From positions 1,922,001 through 1,986,000 of the forward strand of contig NZ_LT629765.1 in NCBI RefSeq assembly GCF_900105305.1: a stretch of DNA of 64,000 bases, given 5' to 3'. The notes under the pieces were generated by a model that was not told where the DNA came from, made no database searches, and worked only from the letters and a program-made list of their open reading frames with translations. The stretch is from Corynebacterium timonense. Its GTDB lineage: Bacteria > Actinomycetota > Actinomycetes > Mycobacteriales > Mycobacteriaceae. Each line of letters opens with the position of its first letter. Position 1 is the stretch's first letter. This document shows positions 23,652 through 33,011 of this stretch, piece by piece. The translations under genes were made by a program, and so were the position numbers.

Positions 23652-25289
23652 CTAGCCGAGGTCGTCGATCTCCCTGTCGTGGTCCTCGTCGTCCTCCTGC
23701 GGGGCGCGCCCGAGCAGCCGGTCAGCGAACTCCTCGAACTCCGCGCCCCACCCGGCGCGGTCCGTGCGCGCCAGCCCCGCGAGCTCGACGGAGGTGCCCG
23801 CGCCGGAGGGCGCCAGGCGCACCCAGATGCGGCGGCGCTTGATGGTCAGCGAGCCGATGAGCGCGCCGAGCATGAGCACCGTCGTGGCCAGCTGCCAGAT
23901 CTGCGTGGTGTCGCGCGCGACCTGGTAGTTGGCAAACTCCGCGGCCCCGTCGAAGCGGATTGTCACCCCGCCCTCGATGGTGACCTCCTCGCCGTAGCCC
24001 AGGTTGACGCGGTCCACCTTGCTCAGCTGCCCCGAGGCCACGAGCGACTGGTCGAGCACGAAGATGTTCTGGGGGCGGCCGGTGTCCAGCCCAGCGTCGC
24101 CGACGTAGATATCCACGGCCATCGCCGGGTCCGTCATCGCGGGGAAGCTCGACTGCAGCATGTCGCCGTTGGGGCCGGTCCACTGCGCGGTCGGGGAGAA
24201 CACGCCCTCGATGGCGATCTGGTTCTGGCGGCGCTCGACAAGGTCGGGGAACATGCCGGCGGGCGGGTCGAAGCGCATCACGCCGGAGGAGAGGAAGTTC
24301 TGCATGTCGGTCGGGCGGAACTGCAGAAGCTGCGTGCGCGTCTCGCCGTTCGGCCAGGTCACGGTGATCTGCGGGGCGAAGCCGTGGCCCTGTAGGTAGA
24401 GGCGGTCGCCCTTGATGCGCAGTGGGTGGTTGACCTGGAGGGTCGTCTCCTCCCACTCGGCGCGGTCGGCGGTGACGTCGCCCGTGTAGGCGATGTCGGA
24501 GGAGAAGCCGACGGCCTGGCCGGTGTTGAGGTAGTCGGCGTTGAAGTTGAGCGCCTCGAAGCAGAAGGGGGTGAGCCCTGTGCCGTCGAAAAGCGGCCCG
24601 GCGCGGAAGGAGTCGAAGTTGGACGGGGAGGTGTTGCAGAACTCGCGGGACTGCTCGACGGGCACGGCGTAGGGCGAGGCGGAGTTGGTGACCACGATGA
24701 CCTGGCCCTCGTAGTAGCTCAGCCGACCCGCCGCGAACGTGATGATCATGCCCACCAGCCCCACGTGGAACAGCAAGTTCATCAGCTCACGCGTGTAGCC
24801 CTTCTCGGCGGCCAGAGAGAAGCGGCCCGCGCGGTCGCGTTCCGGGGAGTAGGAGGCCACGTGCCAGCCCTTCAGCGCCTCGCGCGCCTGCTTCTCGACG
24901 TCCTCGAGGCGCGCCTCGACCTCCCCCTGCGCGTGCAGCGGCATGCGGTGCAGGAACTTCGGCGCGCGCGTCGGCGCCGCCCGGTAGGCGCGCCAGTGGT
25001 CGATCGAGCGCGGGATGATGCAGCCGACGAGGGAGATCATGAGCAGCACGACGATGGCGACGAACCACGTGGAGCCGAAGACGTCGAAAAGCTGGAGCCG
25101 GTCGTAGATCGGGCCCGTGGTGGGGTTGGCCTCGAGGAAGTCCTCGACCAGCGCGGGGCTCACGCGGCGCTGCGGCAGAAGCGCGCCCGGGATGCACGCG
25201 ATGGCGAGGAGGAACAGCAGCACGAGCGCCGTGCGCATGCTGGTCAGCCAGTGCCACGCGCTGCGCAGCCACGTCGTTAGCGTCCTCAT
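23652..25289 (-). CDS. resB: Cytochrome c biogenesis protein ResB
   Basis: A 545-residue partner of CcsB. Helices are at about 15-40 (MRTALVLLFLLAIACIPGAL), 75-95, around 180 and near 460, with a large extracytoplasmic domain between the last two. The LPQRRVSP segment after the first helix is a ResB hallmark. It has an acidic C-terminal tail (EDDEDHDREIDD). Second-to-last of the resA-ccdA-resB-ccsB set, 78 bp before ccsB. Intact. Confidence 0.92.
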   Translation of the reverse strand: MRTLTTWLRSAWHWLTSMRTALVLLFLLAIACIPGALLPQRRVSPALVEDFLEANPTTGPIYDRLQLFDVFGSTWFVAIVVLLMISLVGCIIPRSIDHWRAYRAAPTRAPKFLHRMPLHAQGEVEARLEDVEKQAREALKGWHVASYSPERDRAGRFSLAAEKGYTRELMNLLFHVGLVGMIITFAAGRLSYYEGQVIVVTNSASPYAVPVEQSREFCNTSPSNFDSFRAGPLFDGTGLTPFCFEALNFNADYLNTGQAVGFSSDIAYTGDVTADRAEWEETTLQVNHPLRIKGDRLYLQGHGFAPQITVTWPNGETRTQLLQFRPTDMQNFLSSGVMRFDPPAGMFPDLVERRQNQIAIEGVFSPTAQWTGPNGDMLQSSFPAMTDPAMAVDIYVGDAGLDTGRPQNIFVLDQSLVASGQLSKVDRVNLGYGEEVTIEGGVTIRFDGAAEFANYQVARDTTQIWQLATTVLMLGALIGSLTIKRRRIWVRLAPSGAGTSVELAGLARTDRAGWGAEFEEFADRLLGRAPQEDDEDHDREIDDLG

Positions 25290-25308
25290 GACGAGCTCCT
25301 TAGGTGTT

Positions 25309-26091
25309 CTAGATCAGCGTCGCGCCGAAGCCGACGGTGAGCTGGCGCGCCCACCCGATGAAGACGTTCCAGATGCCGGTGACCAGAAGCAGGCCCACGA
25401 CAATCATGGCGACACCGCCGATGAGCTGGATCGTCCGCGAGTGGCGGCGCAAAAAGTCGATTCCCGCCGCCGCCCGCGCCGAGCCGAGGGCGACAAGCAC
25501 GAAGGGCAGGCCGAGCCCGAGGCAGTAGGCGACGACGAGCACGACGCCGCGCGCGGCCGTCGCGCCCTCCGAGCCGACGGCGACCGAGATGATCGCCGCG
25601 AGCGTCGGGCCCAAACACGGCGTCCACCCCAAGGCGAAGACCCCGCCGAGCAGCGGCGCGCCGACCCAGGTGGTCCACTGCTTCGGCTGCATGCGCGTGT
25701 CACGCTGCAGGGCGGGCACCCAGCCGAGGAAAACGACACCCATGAGGATGGTCACCACACCGCCCGCGCGCATGAGCGTGTCCGCGTTGAGGGTGATGAG
25801 GCTGATCGCCCCGAACACCGACACCGTGGCCAACAAGAACACCGCGGTGAAGCCGAGAACGAACAACCCGGACACCGCGACGACGGCCCACTGGCGCCGG
25901 CGGCCCACGCGCGGGCCCGTCGCCCCGTACTCGAGCTCCCCACCGACGATGCCGGTCAGATACGACATGTAGCCGGGCACGAGCGGGATGACGCAGGGGG
26001 AGGCAAAGGAGACGAGGCCCGCCAGCGCGGCGGCGAGCATCCCGAGCAGCAGCGGGCCGGACAGCACCGCGGCGGAAAAAGCCTCCCCCAT
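25309..26091 (-). CDS. ccdA: Thiol-disulfide transporter CcdA
   Basis: A 260-residue DsbD-type membrane protein that carries reducing power across the membrane for cytochrome c thiols. The first conserved Cys motif FASPCVIPLVPGY and the second LGWTPCLGPT are both present, in two three-helix halves. It starts directly after the resA stop and precedes resB by 19 bp. Confidence 0.93.
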   Translation of the reverse strand: MGEAFSAAVLSGPLLLGMLAAALAGLVSFASPCVIPLVPGYMSYLTGIVGGELEYGATGPRVGRRRQWAVVAVSGLFVLGFTAVFLLATVSVFGAISLITLNADTLMRAGGVVTILMGVVFLGWVPALQRDTRMQPKQWTTWVGAPLLGGVFALGWTPCLGPTLAAIISVAVGSEGATAARGVVLVVAYCLGLGLPFVLVALGSARAAAGIDFLRRHSRTIQLIGGVAMIVVGLLLVTGIWNVFIGWARQLTVGFGATLI

Positions 26092-26666
26092 CTACGCGGC
26101 CGCCTCCTCGTCGAGGCGGCGCGCGACCTCGAGGATGTCCTCGTCCGTGACCTCGCGCAGGAACACTGCCGCCGGGCGGTGCTGCGTGTCCAGCACGATT
26201 GTCGTCGGGATGACCGAGCTGGGCACCCCGCCGAGGTGGGCGGCCGTTTTGAAGGGCGGGTCGTAGATGGAGGGGTACGTCACGCCGTTGTCGGCGACGA
26301 AGTCGCGGGCGATCTGGGGTTGTAGTCGCGCACGTTGATGCCCAGGACGGTGCCGATACCCTCCTGCTGCATCGTTTCGTGCGCCCTCTCGAGGTCGTCG
26401 ACCTCCGCGCGGCACGGCGCGCACCACTGGCCCCAGGCGTTGAGCACGACGACCTGGCCGTCGAAGTCCGACAGGCCGACCTGCGTGCCCGGCTCGGTGA
26501 GGGACTCACCGCTGACGTCCCCCACCGGCCGGCGCTCGGCCTCGTCGTAGAAAATCTCCACCTGCCCGCCCGGCGAGTGGAAGGCGAACGTTTCCTCGTC
26601 GCCGCTCGCGCTGCAGCCGGTGAGCAGGAGGACGCACGCCACGGGGGCGGCGAATCTCGTGAGCAT
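26092..26666 (-). pseudogene. resA: Thioredoxin-like lipoprotein ResA/TlpA, one-base frame break
   Basis: The N-terminus (MLTRFAAPVACVLLLTGCSA) has a lipobox LLTGC. A thioredoxin fold with NAWGQWCAPCRAE (CxxC) follows, to GINVRDYNP, then the frame breaks. Reading resumes one frame over as QIARDFVADNGVTYPSIYD and ends normally with RRLDEEAAA. On the plus strand the break is the G-run at 26316-26319: five G instead of four would restore NPQIARDF. It is adjacent to phosphatase and ccdA genes without gaps. All other parts look conserved, so a base-calling error or a very recent mutation is likely. Confidence 0.85.
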
Positions 26667-27275
26667 TTAGATGTCCTTCGCGGGTCGGTTGTACGACCAG
26701 TCAACAACATCGTCGCCCTCGAACTCAAGCGAGGTGACGCTGGCGAGCTCGCACTCGCGGCGCACGTGCGCCAGGGGCTTGCCCTGCACGAAGCGCTGCA
26801 CCATGACGATGGGCAGCTGGTGGCTCACCAGCACCGCCTCGTGGCCGTCCGCGCGGGCCCGGGCGTCGCGCACCGCGCCCATCATGCGCTCGAGGATCTC
26901 CTCGTAGGGTTCACCCCAGCTCGGGCGCGTCGGGTTGGTCATGTGCCGCCACCGCACGGGGTTCCACAGCTGCGAGCGCCACCCCTTCGTGCGCAGCCCT
27001 TCGAAGCGGTTGCCCGCCTCAATAATGTCCTCGCGCGTGTCGACGCCCAGCCCCACCGCCCCGGCAATCGGCTCCGCCGTCTCCTGCGCCCTCTCCAGCG
27101 GGCTCGCGGCCAGGTAGGTGACGTCGCGCCCCGCAAAGAAGCGCGCGGTCACCGCCGCCATCGACTGCCCGCGGGACGACAGGTGGTAGCCGGGCATCCG
27201 CCCGTACAGAATCTTCGTGGGGTTGAACACCTCGCCGTGGCGCACGAGGTGGACCGTCGTCCGTGTCACGGTCAC
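26667..27275 (-). CDS. Histidine phosphatase superfamily protein
   Basis: A 202-residue cofactor-independent-type phosphoglycerate mutase/phosphatase fold. The RHGE motif is [10 protein letters not shown], the second Arg/Glu site is [11 protein letters not shown], and the second His is in VLVSHQLPI. The start is a GTG at 27275 overlapping the hemL stop by 4 bp, so it is coupled to hemL. It corresponds to the gpm-like gene between hemL and resA in other mycolata. Substrate unknown. Confidence 0.88.
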   Translation of the reverse strand: MTVTRTTVHLVRHGEVFNPTKILYGRMPGYHLSSRGQSMAAVTARFFAGRDVTYLAASPLERAQETAEPIAGAVGLGVDTREDIIEAGNRFEGLRTKGWRSQLWNPVRWRHMTNPTRPSWGEPYEEILERMMGAVRDARARADGHEAVLVSHQLPIVMVQRFVQGKPLAHVRRECELASVTSLEFEGDDVVDWSYNRPAKDI

Positions 27276-28588
27276 GCGCTGGCCTCCTGCGCTCCGGCCG
27301 CGGCGAGCGCCGCGGGCGCGAGCGCCTTCTCGATGCGCTCGAAGTCGTCGTCGGAAAGCGCGGTGGAGACGAACCACGTTTCGAAGGCGCTCGGCGGCGC
27401 GAAGACCCCGTTGTCCAGCAGCGCGTGGAAGAAGGGCGCGTAGCGGAAGGTGTCCGCCGCCTTCATGTCCGCGAAGTTGTGGCCCTCGCCCTCGGCGAAG
27501 CGCACGGAGAGCATCGTCGCGGCACGCTGAATGTGGTGCGCGACCCCGCGGGCGCTCAAGGCCTCGCTGATCAGGCCCGCCAGCCGGTCCGCGTTCGCTG
27601 CGAGCACCGGGTAGATCTCCTCGCTGGCCAGGCGTAGCGACGCCATACCCGCCGCCATCGCGACCGGGTTCCCCGACAGGGTGCCCGCCTGGTACACCGG
27701 CCCCGTCGGCGCGAGGCGCTCCATGATCTCGCGCCGCCCCCCGAACGCCGCCGCGGGCAAGCCACCGGAGACAACCTTGCCAAAGGTGGTCAGGTCGCCC
27801 GCGACGTCATCGACCCCGTACCAGCCGGAATAGGAGGTGCGGAAGCCCGTCATCACCTCGTCAAGGATGAGCAGCGCCCCGTTCGCGTGGGCCAGCTCCT
27901 TGAGCGCGCTGTTGAAGCCCGCCTGCGGGGCGACGGTGCCCATGTTTCCGGCGGCGGCCTCGGCGATGACGCAGGCGATCTGGCCTTCGTTGTCCGCGAA
28001 GGCCTTTTCGACGGCCTCGATGTCGTTGTAGGGCACCACGATCGTGTCCGCCGCCTGCGCGCCGGTCACGCCCGGCGAATCCGGCAGCGAAAACGTGGCC
28101 AGCCCCGACCCCGCCGCAGCGAGCAACGCGTCCACGTGGCCGTGGTAGCAGCCCTCGAACTTGATCACCTTCGACCGGCCCGTGTAGCCGCGCGCCAGGC
28201 GCACCGCGCTCATCGTCGCCTCGGTGCCCGAGTTGACCATGCGCACCTGCTCGACGGAGGTGCGCTCAACGATCAGCTCCGCGAGCTCGACCTCCGCCTC
28301 GGTGGGGGCGCCGAACGACAACCCGTTGACCAGGGCTTTCTGAACAGCCTCCGCGATTTCGGGGCGCGCGTTGCCGTGGATCATCGGCCCCCAGGAGTTC
28401 ACGAGGTCGACGTAGGCGTTGCCGTCGACGTCGTAAAGCGTGCTGCCCACGGCCCTGTCGATGAAGCGGGTCTGGCCCCCGACCGAGCCGAAGGCGCGCA
28501 CCGGCGAGTTCACCCCGCCCGGGATCAGCTGCTGTGCGCGGGCGAAGAGCTCGGCGGAACGTGCTGTGCGAGAGGACGTTTCAATCAT
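27272..28588 (-). CDS. hemL: Glutamate-1-semialdehyde 2,1-aminomutase HemL
   Basis: A 438-residue PLP enzyme making 5-aminolevulinate from glutamate-1-semialdehyde, the last step of the C5 route started by hemA. The [11 protein letters not shown] block and the Schiff-base Lys in [15 protein letters not shown] are present, plus [15 protein letters not shown] for cofactor binding. It is the first gene of the hemL-phosphatase-resA-ccdA-resB-ccsB-galE run. It diverges from galT. Confidence 0.96.
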   Translation of the reverse strand: MIETSSRTARSAELFARAQQLIPGGVNSPVRAFGSVGGQTRFIDRAVGSTLYDVDGNAYVDLVNSWGPMIHGNARPEIAEAVQKALVNGLSFGAPTEAEVELAELIVERTSVEQVRMVNSGTEATMSAVRLARGYTGRSKVIKFEGCYHGHVDALLAAAGSGLATFSLPDSPGVTGAQAADTIVVPYNDIEAVEKAFADNEGQIACVIAEAAAGNMGTVAPQAGFNSALKELAHANGALLILDEVMTGFRTSYSGWYGVDDVAGDLTTFGKVVSGGLPAAAFGGRREIMERLAPTGPVYQAGTLSGNPVAMAAGMASLRLASEEIYPVLAANADRLAGLISEALSARGVAHHIQRAATMLSVRFAEGEGHNFADMKAADTFRYAPFFHALLDNGVFAPPSAFETWFVSTALSDDDFERIEKALAPAALAAAGAQEASA

Positions 28589-28699
28589 GGGGCAAGTCTA
28601 TCCGTCGCCCGCGCCCGGCCCAACGCGCCCAGCACGGGCGATACCCTTAAGGGCGGGCACCGCCACCTTGACCCACACCACTGGAAGCAGCTGACTGAC

Positions 28700-29785
28700 G
28701 TGAACGACCTCAAGATCACCCGCACCACACTGTTCGACGGGCGCGAGCTGATGTACTTCGACGAACCCGGCACCGCCTACCGCACCTCCACCGACGAGCG
28801 CGGCCTGCCCCGGGTCCACACCGAGTCCTCCATGCGCCGGGACCCCCTCACCGGCGAATGGGCCGTCTACGCGGCGCACCGCCAAAACCGCACCTTCCTC
28901 CCGCCGGCCAACGAGGACCCCCTCGCCCCCACCCGGCCCGGCCAGAAACCGAGCGAAATCCCGGAGGGGGACTACCAGGTGGTGGTGTTTGAGAACCGTT
29001 TTCCGTCGTTAAGCATGGCCTCGCGCGGCGCCTCCCTTGACGGGCTCGTCGAGGCCGCGCCCGCGACCGCCCGCTGCGAAGTCGTCTGCTTCACGCCCGA
29101 CGCCAGCGGCTCCTTCGCGGACCTCACGCTCGCCCGCAAACGCATGCTTATCGACGTCTGGGCCCACCGCACCGCCGAGCTGTCCGCCCTCGACACGGTC
29201 AAGGCCGTCTTCCCCTTCGAAAACCGCGGCGAAGAGATCGGTGTGACCCTGCACCACCCGCACGGGCAGATCTACTCCTACCCCTTCGTCCCGCCGCGCA
29301 TGGCGGCCATCGCCGCGCGGGCGCGGGCCCACGCCGCAACGGGGACCAGCCTGTTCGACACCATCCTCGCCGAGGAGCTGCGCTGCGGCGAACGCGTCAT
29401 CGAGGCCACGGAGCACTTCGTCGTCTTCACCCCGGCCGCCGCGAAGTGGCCGCTCGAGGCGATGGTGATGCCGCGGCGCCACGTCCCCTCCTTCGTCGAG
29501 CTCACCGGCGCGGAGCGCGACGACCTGGCCGGGGTCCTCGACCGGTTGTACCGGGCCGTCGACCGGTTCTTCGAGGGCATTTCGCGCACCCCCTACATCG
29601 CCGCCTGGAACCAGGCACCCGTCGGTAACCCCGAGGACGGCCGTCTCCACCTCCAGCTGTTCTCCCTCATGCGCTCGCCCGGGCGCATGAAGTACCTCGC
29701 CGGCAGCGAATCCGGCATGGGCGTGTGGATCAGCGACACCACGCCCGAAACCATCGCCGCCGCGCTCAAGGGGGCCTACACGTGA
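28700..29785 (+). CDS. galT: Galactose-1-phosphate uridylyltransferase GalT
   Basis: A 361-residue HIT-superfamily enzyme of the Leloir pathway. The active-site motif is HHPHGQIYSYPF, with the nucleophilic His in HPHGQ, and a C-terminal AAWNQAPVG block. The zinc-site residues are partly changed, as in many actinobacterial GalT. The start is taken as GTG 28700 (VNDLKITRTTL); the upstream frame covers the hemL gene. It overlaps galK by 4 bp (GTGA). Confidence 0.9.
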   Translation: MNDLKITRTTLFDGRELMYFDEPGTAYRTSTDERGLPRVHTESSMRRDPLTGEWAVYAAHRQNRTFLPPANEDPLAPTRPGQKPSEIPEGDYQVVVFENRFPSLSMASRGASLDGLVEAAPATARCEVVCFTPDASGSFADLTLARKRMLIDVWAHRTAELSALDTVKAVFPFENRGEEIGVTLHHPHGQIYSYPFVPPRMAAIAARARAHAATGTSLFDTILAEELRCGERVIEATEHFVVFTPAAAKWPLEAMVMPRRHVPSFVELTGAERDDLAGVLDRLYRAVDRFFEGISRTPYIAAWNQAPVGNPEDGRLHLQLFSLMRSPGRMKYLAGSESGMGVWISDTTPETIAAALKGAYT

Positions 29786-30995
29786 TCGCCCGTACAACGC
29801 GCAGCCCGGAGCAGCTGGCCACCGACGCCCGCGCGCTTTTCGCCGTCCACTTCGACTCCCGCGCCGCCGAGGGAGTGTGGCTGGCCCCCGGCCGCGTCAA
29901 CCCATCGGCGACCACGTCGACTACGCCCACGGCCTCTGCCTGCCCTTCGCCACCTCGATGGCCACCGCCGTCGCCGCGCACCGCCGAAGCGACGGCCTGG
30001 TGCGCATGGCCTCCCTCGCCCCGGGCGGGGACCTCCTCGCCGCTTCCCTCTCCCTCTCCGATCTCGCCCCCGCACCCGCCCGCGGCTGCCTGCCGGACTG
30101 GCGCGGCTACATCGCGGGCACGCTCCGCGCGCTTCTCGACGGCACGGGCACGGGCGCCGCGGCGAAGGGCATGGACCTCGCCGTCGTCTCCGACGTGCCC
30201 CTCGGGTCCGGGCTGTCCAGCTCGGCGGCGCTCGAGTGCGCGGTGGGGGTGGCCGGGCGGGAGCTATGGGGCCTTAACGCCAGCGCCGACGACCTCATCG
30301 CGGCCGCGATGCGCGCGGAGAACCACTACGTGGGCGCGAACACCGGCGGTCTGGACCAGAACGCGGTCGTGCGCGGGCGCGCCGGCCACGCTCTGGCGCT
30401 CGACTTTTTGGCCGGCACCCACGAGCAGGTGCCCTGCGATTTCCGCGGCCACACACTCCTTGTCGCCGACAGCCACGTCGAGCACTCCCATGCCACCGGG
30501 GGTTACGGCTCCCGCCGCGGACTGATCGACGAGCTTGCGTCCTCCCTCGCCTGCACCTTCCGCGAAGCCGACGTCGTCCAGCGCGCGGTCGCGTGGGCCG
30601 CCGGGCGCGCGGGCGCCGACCCAGAGGTGGTGCGCCGCCGCGTCCGGCACGTGCACTCCGAGACCGCTCGCACCGCGGCCGCCATCGCGGCACTCAAGGC
30701 CGGCGACATCGGCCGCCTCGGCGAGCTCATGAACGCCAGCCACGCCTCGCTGCGCGACGACTACGAGGTCGTCCCGGACGAGCTCGACACCGCCTGCCGG
30801 GCCGCCCGCGCGGCGGGTGCTGTCGGCGCCCGGATCACGGGCGGCGGCTTCGGCGGTTCCACCATCGCGCTGTGCCCGGACGCGGACGCCGACTCTGTGG
30901 CCACCGCCATCGAGGTCGCCACCGCCGCCAAGGGCTACCCCGTGCCAACGATCTACGCCACGGCACCGCAGGACGGGGCCCGGCGCGTCTGGTAG
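29782..30995 (+). pseudogene. galK: Galactokinase GalK, one-base deletion in signature motif
   Basis: GTG 29782 starts IARTTRSPEQLATDARALFA and leads to VWLAPGRVN, then the frame is lost. Everything after it, from IGDHVDYAHGLCLP through the GHMP ATP motif LGSGLSSSAALECAVG to RITGGGFGGST and RARVW-like end, is in the next frame. The normal motif is GRVNLIGEHxDY; the DNA reads GTC AAC CC ATC GGC GAC, one base short at 29899-29903. No other damage is visible. If real, galactose cannot be phosphorylated although galT and galE are whole. Confidence 0.85.
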
Positions 30996-31011
30996 CCGCG
31001 GGCGGCGGAGC

Positions 31012-32118
31012 CTACGGGCGCGGGACCGGAGCGGGTGGGTCCGGGGGATCCCCAAACAGCATCTGCATGGCCGAATGCGCGGTGGTGTTCGCCACCGCGT
31101 AACCGCGCGGCGAGATCCACGTTGGCCGCCCGGCCACGTTTTCGATGCGCCCCCACCGGCGCCGGGCGGGGTCGTCGTCGTTGACGCTGTTGTGGAACGA
31201 GCACAGCGGCGCAAGGTTTTCCACGTTCGTTGTACCGCCCTTGCTCCACGCGGTGATGTGGTGCATGTCGCAGGACTCCGCGGGCCTATGGCACGCGACC
31301 CAGGAGCACTCGGGCTGCGCCATTTTCAGAAGATCGCGCTGGTGGGCGTTCGCGTGGCGGTGCGCCCGGAACAACGCCAGTGGCCCCTCCACCGGGTGGA
31401 ACGCCGCGACTTCGAGCTCCTCACCGAAATTGTGCTTCAGGAGCTCAGCGAGGCTCACGCTGGTGCCGTCGGTGGCGATGAGGCAGATGTCGCTGCCGGT
31501 GACGCCGCGCCGGACGGAGTAAAGGGCGCTGACCGGCACCGCGACGATGGGCCGGTAGACACCTTCGGGGGCGCCGCCTCCGCCGCGCACGAGCGTGGTG
31601 AACGCGTCGAGCATCTGTTTCGCTGCGGGCCGGGCACGGTCGATGCGGCTGCGCAGCGCGTAATCGAGGCCCGCGACGAAGCGTTCCGGTGCGGTGATGC
31701 GGATTTCGCGCATGCCCTCGCGCGAGGTGGGCGCGCACCACAACCCCGCGGGGCGCGGGGGGCGCTGCCTCGCGGGCACGATACTTTTTGCGTGACGCCG
31801 CAGCGTTTCGCACCTGCCGCTCAGGTTGAGAAGGCGGCGGCGTAGTTTCCACCGCTGATCCGCCGCGTCGATGTGGCGTATAAGGCGCTCGATGAGAACG
31901 AGTTTGGCCAGGGAGGTGCGCCGTTGCCGCGCCTGCTCCCGCGCGCTGCGCTGCTGCTTGCGGTAGCGCGTCGGACCGAAGTAGGCCGCGTGGACGGTTT
32001 TCCACGCCCGCACCGTGGCCGCGTCTACGCCCGCATCAAGCGCAACGTGGGCATCGAAGTGCTCTAGTACATCGACGCCGCCCCTGGCGCGGCCGAGGAA
32101 TTCGGTGAAGGAGTCCAT
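31012..32118 (-). CDS. HNH endonuclease-signature protein with DUF222-like region
   Basis: 368 residues of the family common in mycolata (13E12-repeat-like). The N-terminal helical region (residues 1-200) is basic. The C-terminal HNH block is AESCDMHHITAWSKGGTT, then NLAPLCSFHNSVN, with Cys at CHRPAESC. These genes are often strain-variable and thought to be mobile. The start is ATG 32118. An inverted pair of DnaA-box-like sequences lies 52-81 bp upstream. It is placed with galTK inside an otherwise conserved heme block. Confidence 0.85.
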   Translation of the reverse strand: MDSFTEFLGRARGGVDVLEHFDAHVALDAGVDAATVRAWKTVHAAYFGPTRYRKQQRSAREQARQRRTSLAKLVLIERLIRHIDAADQRWKLRRRLLNLSGRCETLRRHAKSIVPARQRPPRPAGLWCAPTSREGMREIRITAPERFVAGLDYALRSRIDRARPAAKQMLDAFTTLVRGGGGAPEGVYRPIVAVPVSALYSVRRGVTGSDICLIATDGTSVSLAELLKHNFGEELEVAAFHPVEGPLALFRAHRHANAHQRDLLKMAQPECSWVACHRPAESCDMHHITAWSKGGTTNVENLAPLCSFHNSVNDDDPARRRWGRIENVAGRPTWISPRGYAVANTTAHSAMQMLFGDPPDPPAPVPRP

Positions 32119-32169
32119 GCCCGCGACGCTAGGACAGGCGCTTGCCCTGCACAACGCACCCCTTCCGAA

Positions 32170-32199
32170 TCTGTGGATAACGCTGGCGGTATCCACAGA
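32170..32199. promoter_or_regulatory. Inverted pair of DnaA-box-like sites
   Basis: TCTGTGGATA (32170-32179) and TATCCACAGA (32190-32199) form a perfect 10-bp inverted repeat with a 10-nt loop. TGTGGATAA is the exact complement of the DnaA box TTATCCACA. It lies in the HNH gene promoter region and could be a DnaA-responsive or hairpin operator. Confidence 0.45.
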
Positions 32200-32240
32200 T
32201 AAAGGCGCAGCGGGCCCGTCCCCGCGCCGGTTCAGGTACC

Positions 32241-33005
32241 CTAGTTGTCCGCCGGCAACGTCCGCGCCGTGCGGGACTTGCCGCGAAACACCCCCACGAG
32301 CACGAGTACGAGCAGGCCGATAGCGACCCAGTTGGCCACCTTGGCGTACTGCTCGAGGACGAACACGACGGGCTCGCCGATCACCCAGCCGAGTCCGAAG
32401 TAGAGGAACGACCACACCGTTTTCGCGACGAAGTTCAGCAGCATAAATTTCTTCACGCTCATGCCGGTGGCGCCGCACATGACGAAGACGACGAATGCGA
32501 TCGGCAGCGGGATCGGCACGTACGCCAGGAAGATGCCGACCCAGCCGACGCGGTGGAACCAGCCCTCCACCCGCTCGATGTTGCGCGCCATCCGCGTGGA
32601 GTTCTGGGCCTGCACGTCGAGCAGGCCGCGGCCCCACAGCTTGCCCGCCCACCAGTAGACCCAGTCGAACTTGATGGCTACGAGCGAGCCAATGAGCAGG
32701 AAGGCGAGCCAGTACGGCGCCTGGCCCACGGATGCAAGGGCGCCTGTCGACGCCGCGCCGATGCGCGAGCCGGTCAGCGCCAGCATGACCGGCGGGTCGA
32801 GCCCGAGCAGCCACGCCCGCAGGGGGATCATCGCCAGGCCGAACAGCCCGAGGAAGCCGAACCAGCCGAGGCACCAGTAGTCCGCCTTGGTCGGTTTGGT
32901 GTTCCACGGCAGCCCGGGCTCTTCCCACCACTCGGGCGCCTCGGACTCGGGGCGCTGCTGGCTGGCGACGACCTCGCGGGAATGGTTATTCGCTTCTTCC
33001 GGCAT
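32241..33005 (-). CDS. DedA-family (VTT domain) membrane protein
   Basis: About 254 residues (ATG 33005; GTG 33011 also possible) of the DedA/SNARE-associated family, lipid flippase-like proteins for undecaprenyl phosphate or phosphatidyl lipids. The hydrophilic first 45 residues precede helices and the typical GxxxGxxxxYxPG-like block, here WVGIFLAYVPIPLPIAFVVF. It follows hemY within a few bases. The substrate is unknown. Confidence 0.8.
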   Translation of the reverse strand: MPEEANNHSREVVASQQRPESEAPEWWEEPGLPWNTKPTKADYWCLGWFGFLGLFGLAMIPLRAWLLGLDPPVMLALTGSRIGAASTGALASVGQAPYWLAFLLIGSLVAIKFDWVYWWAGKLWGRGLLDVQAQNSTRMARNIERVEGWFHRVGWVGIFLAYVPIPLPIAFVVFVMCGATGMSVKKFMLLNFVAKTVWSFLYFGLGWVIGEPVVFVLEQYAKVANWVAIGLLVLVLVGVFRGKSRTARTLPADN

Positions 33006-33011
33006 GCTCAC

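Noticed and set aside
21552-24395. Long plus-strand frame opposite galE, ccsB and resB
   Set aside because: Same shadow effect; no motif, and its neighbours on the other strand are clear genes.
32170-32199. Replication origin
   Set aside because: Only one pair of boxes, no AT-rich unwinding region and no dnaA or dnaN nearby.
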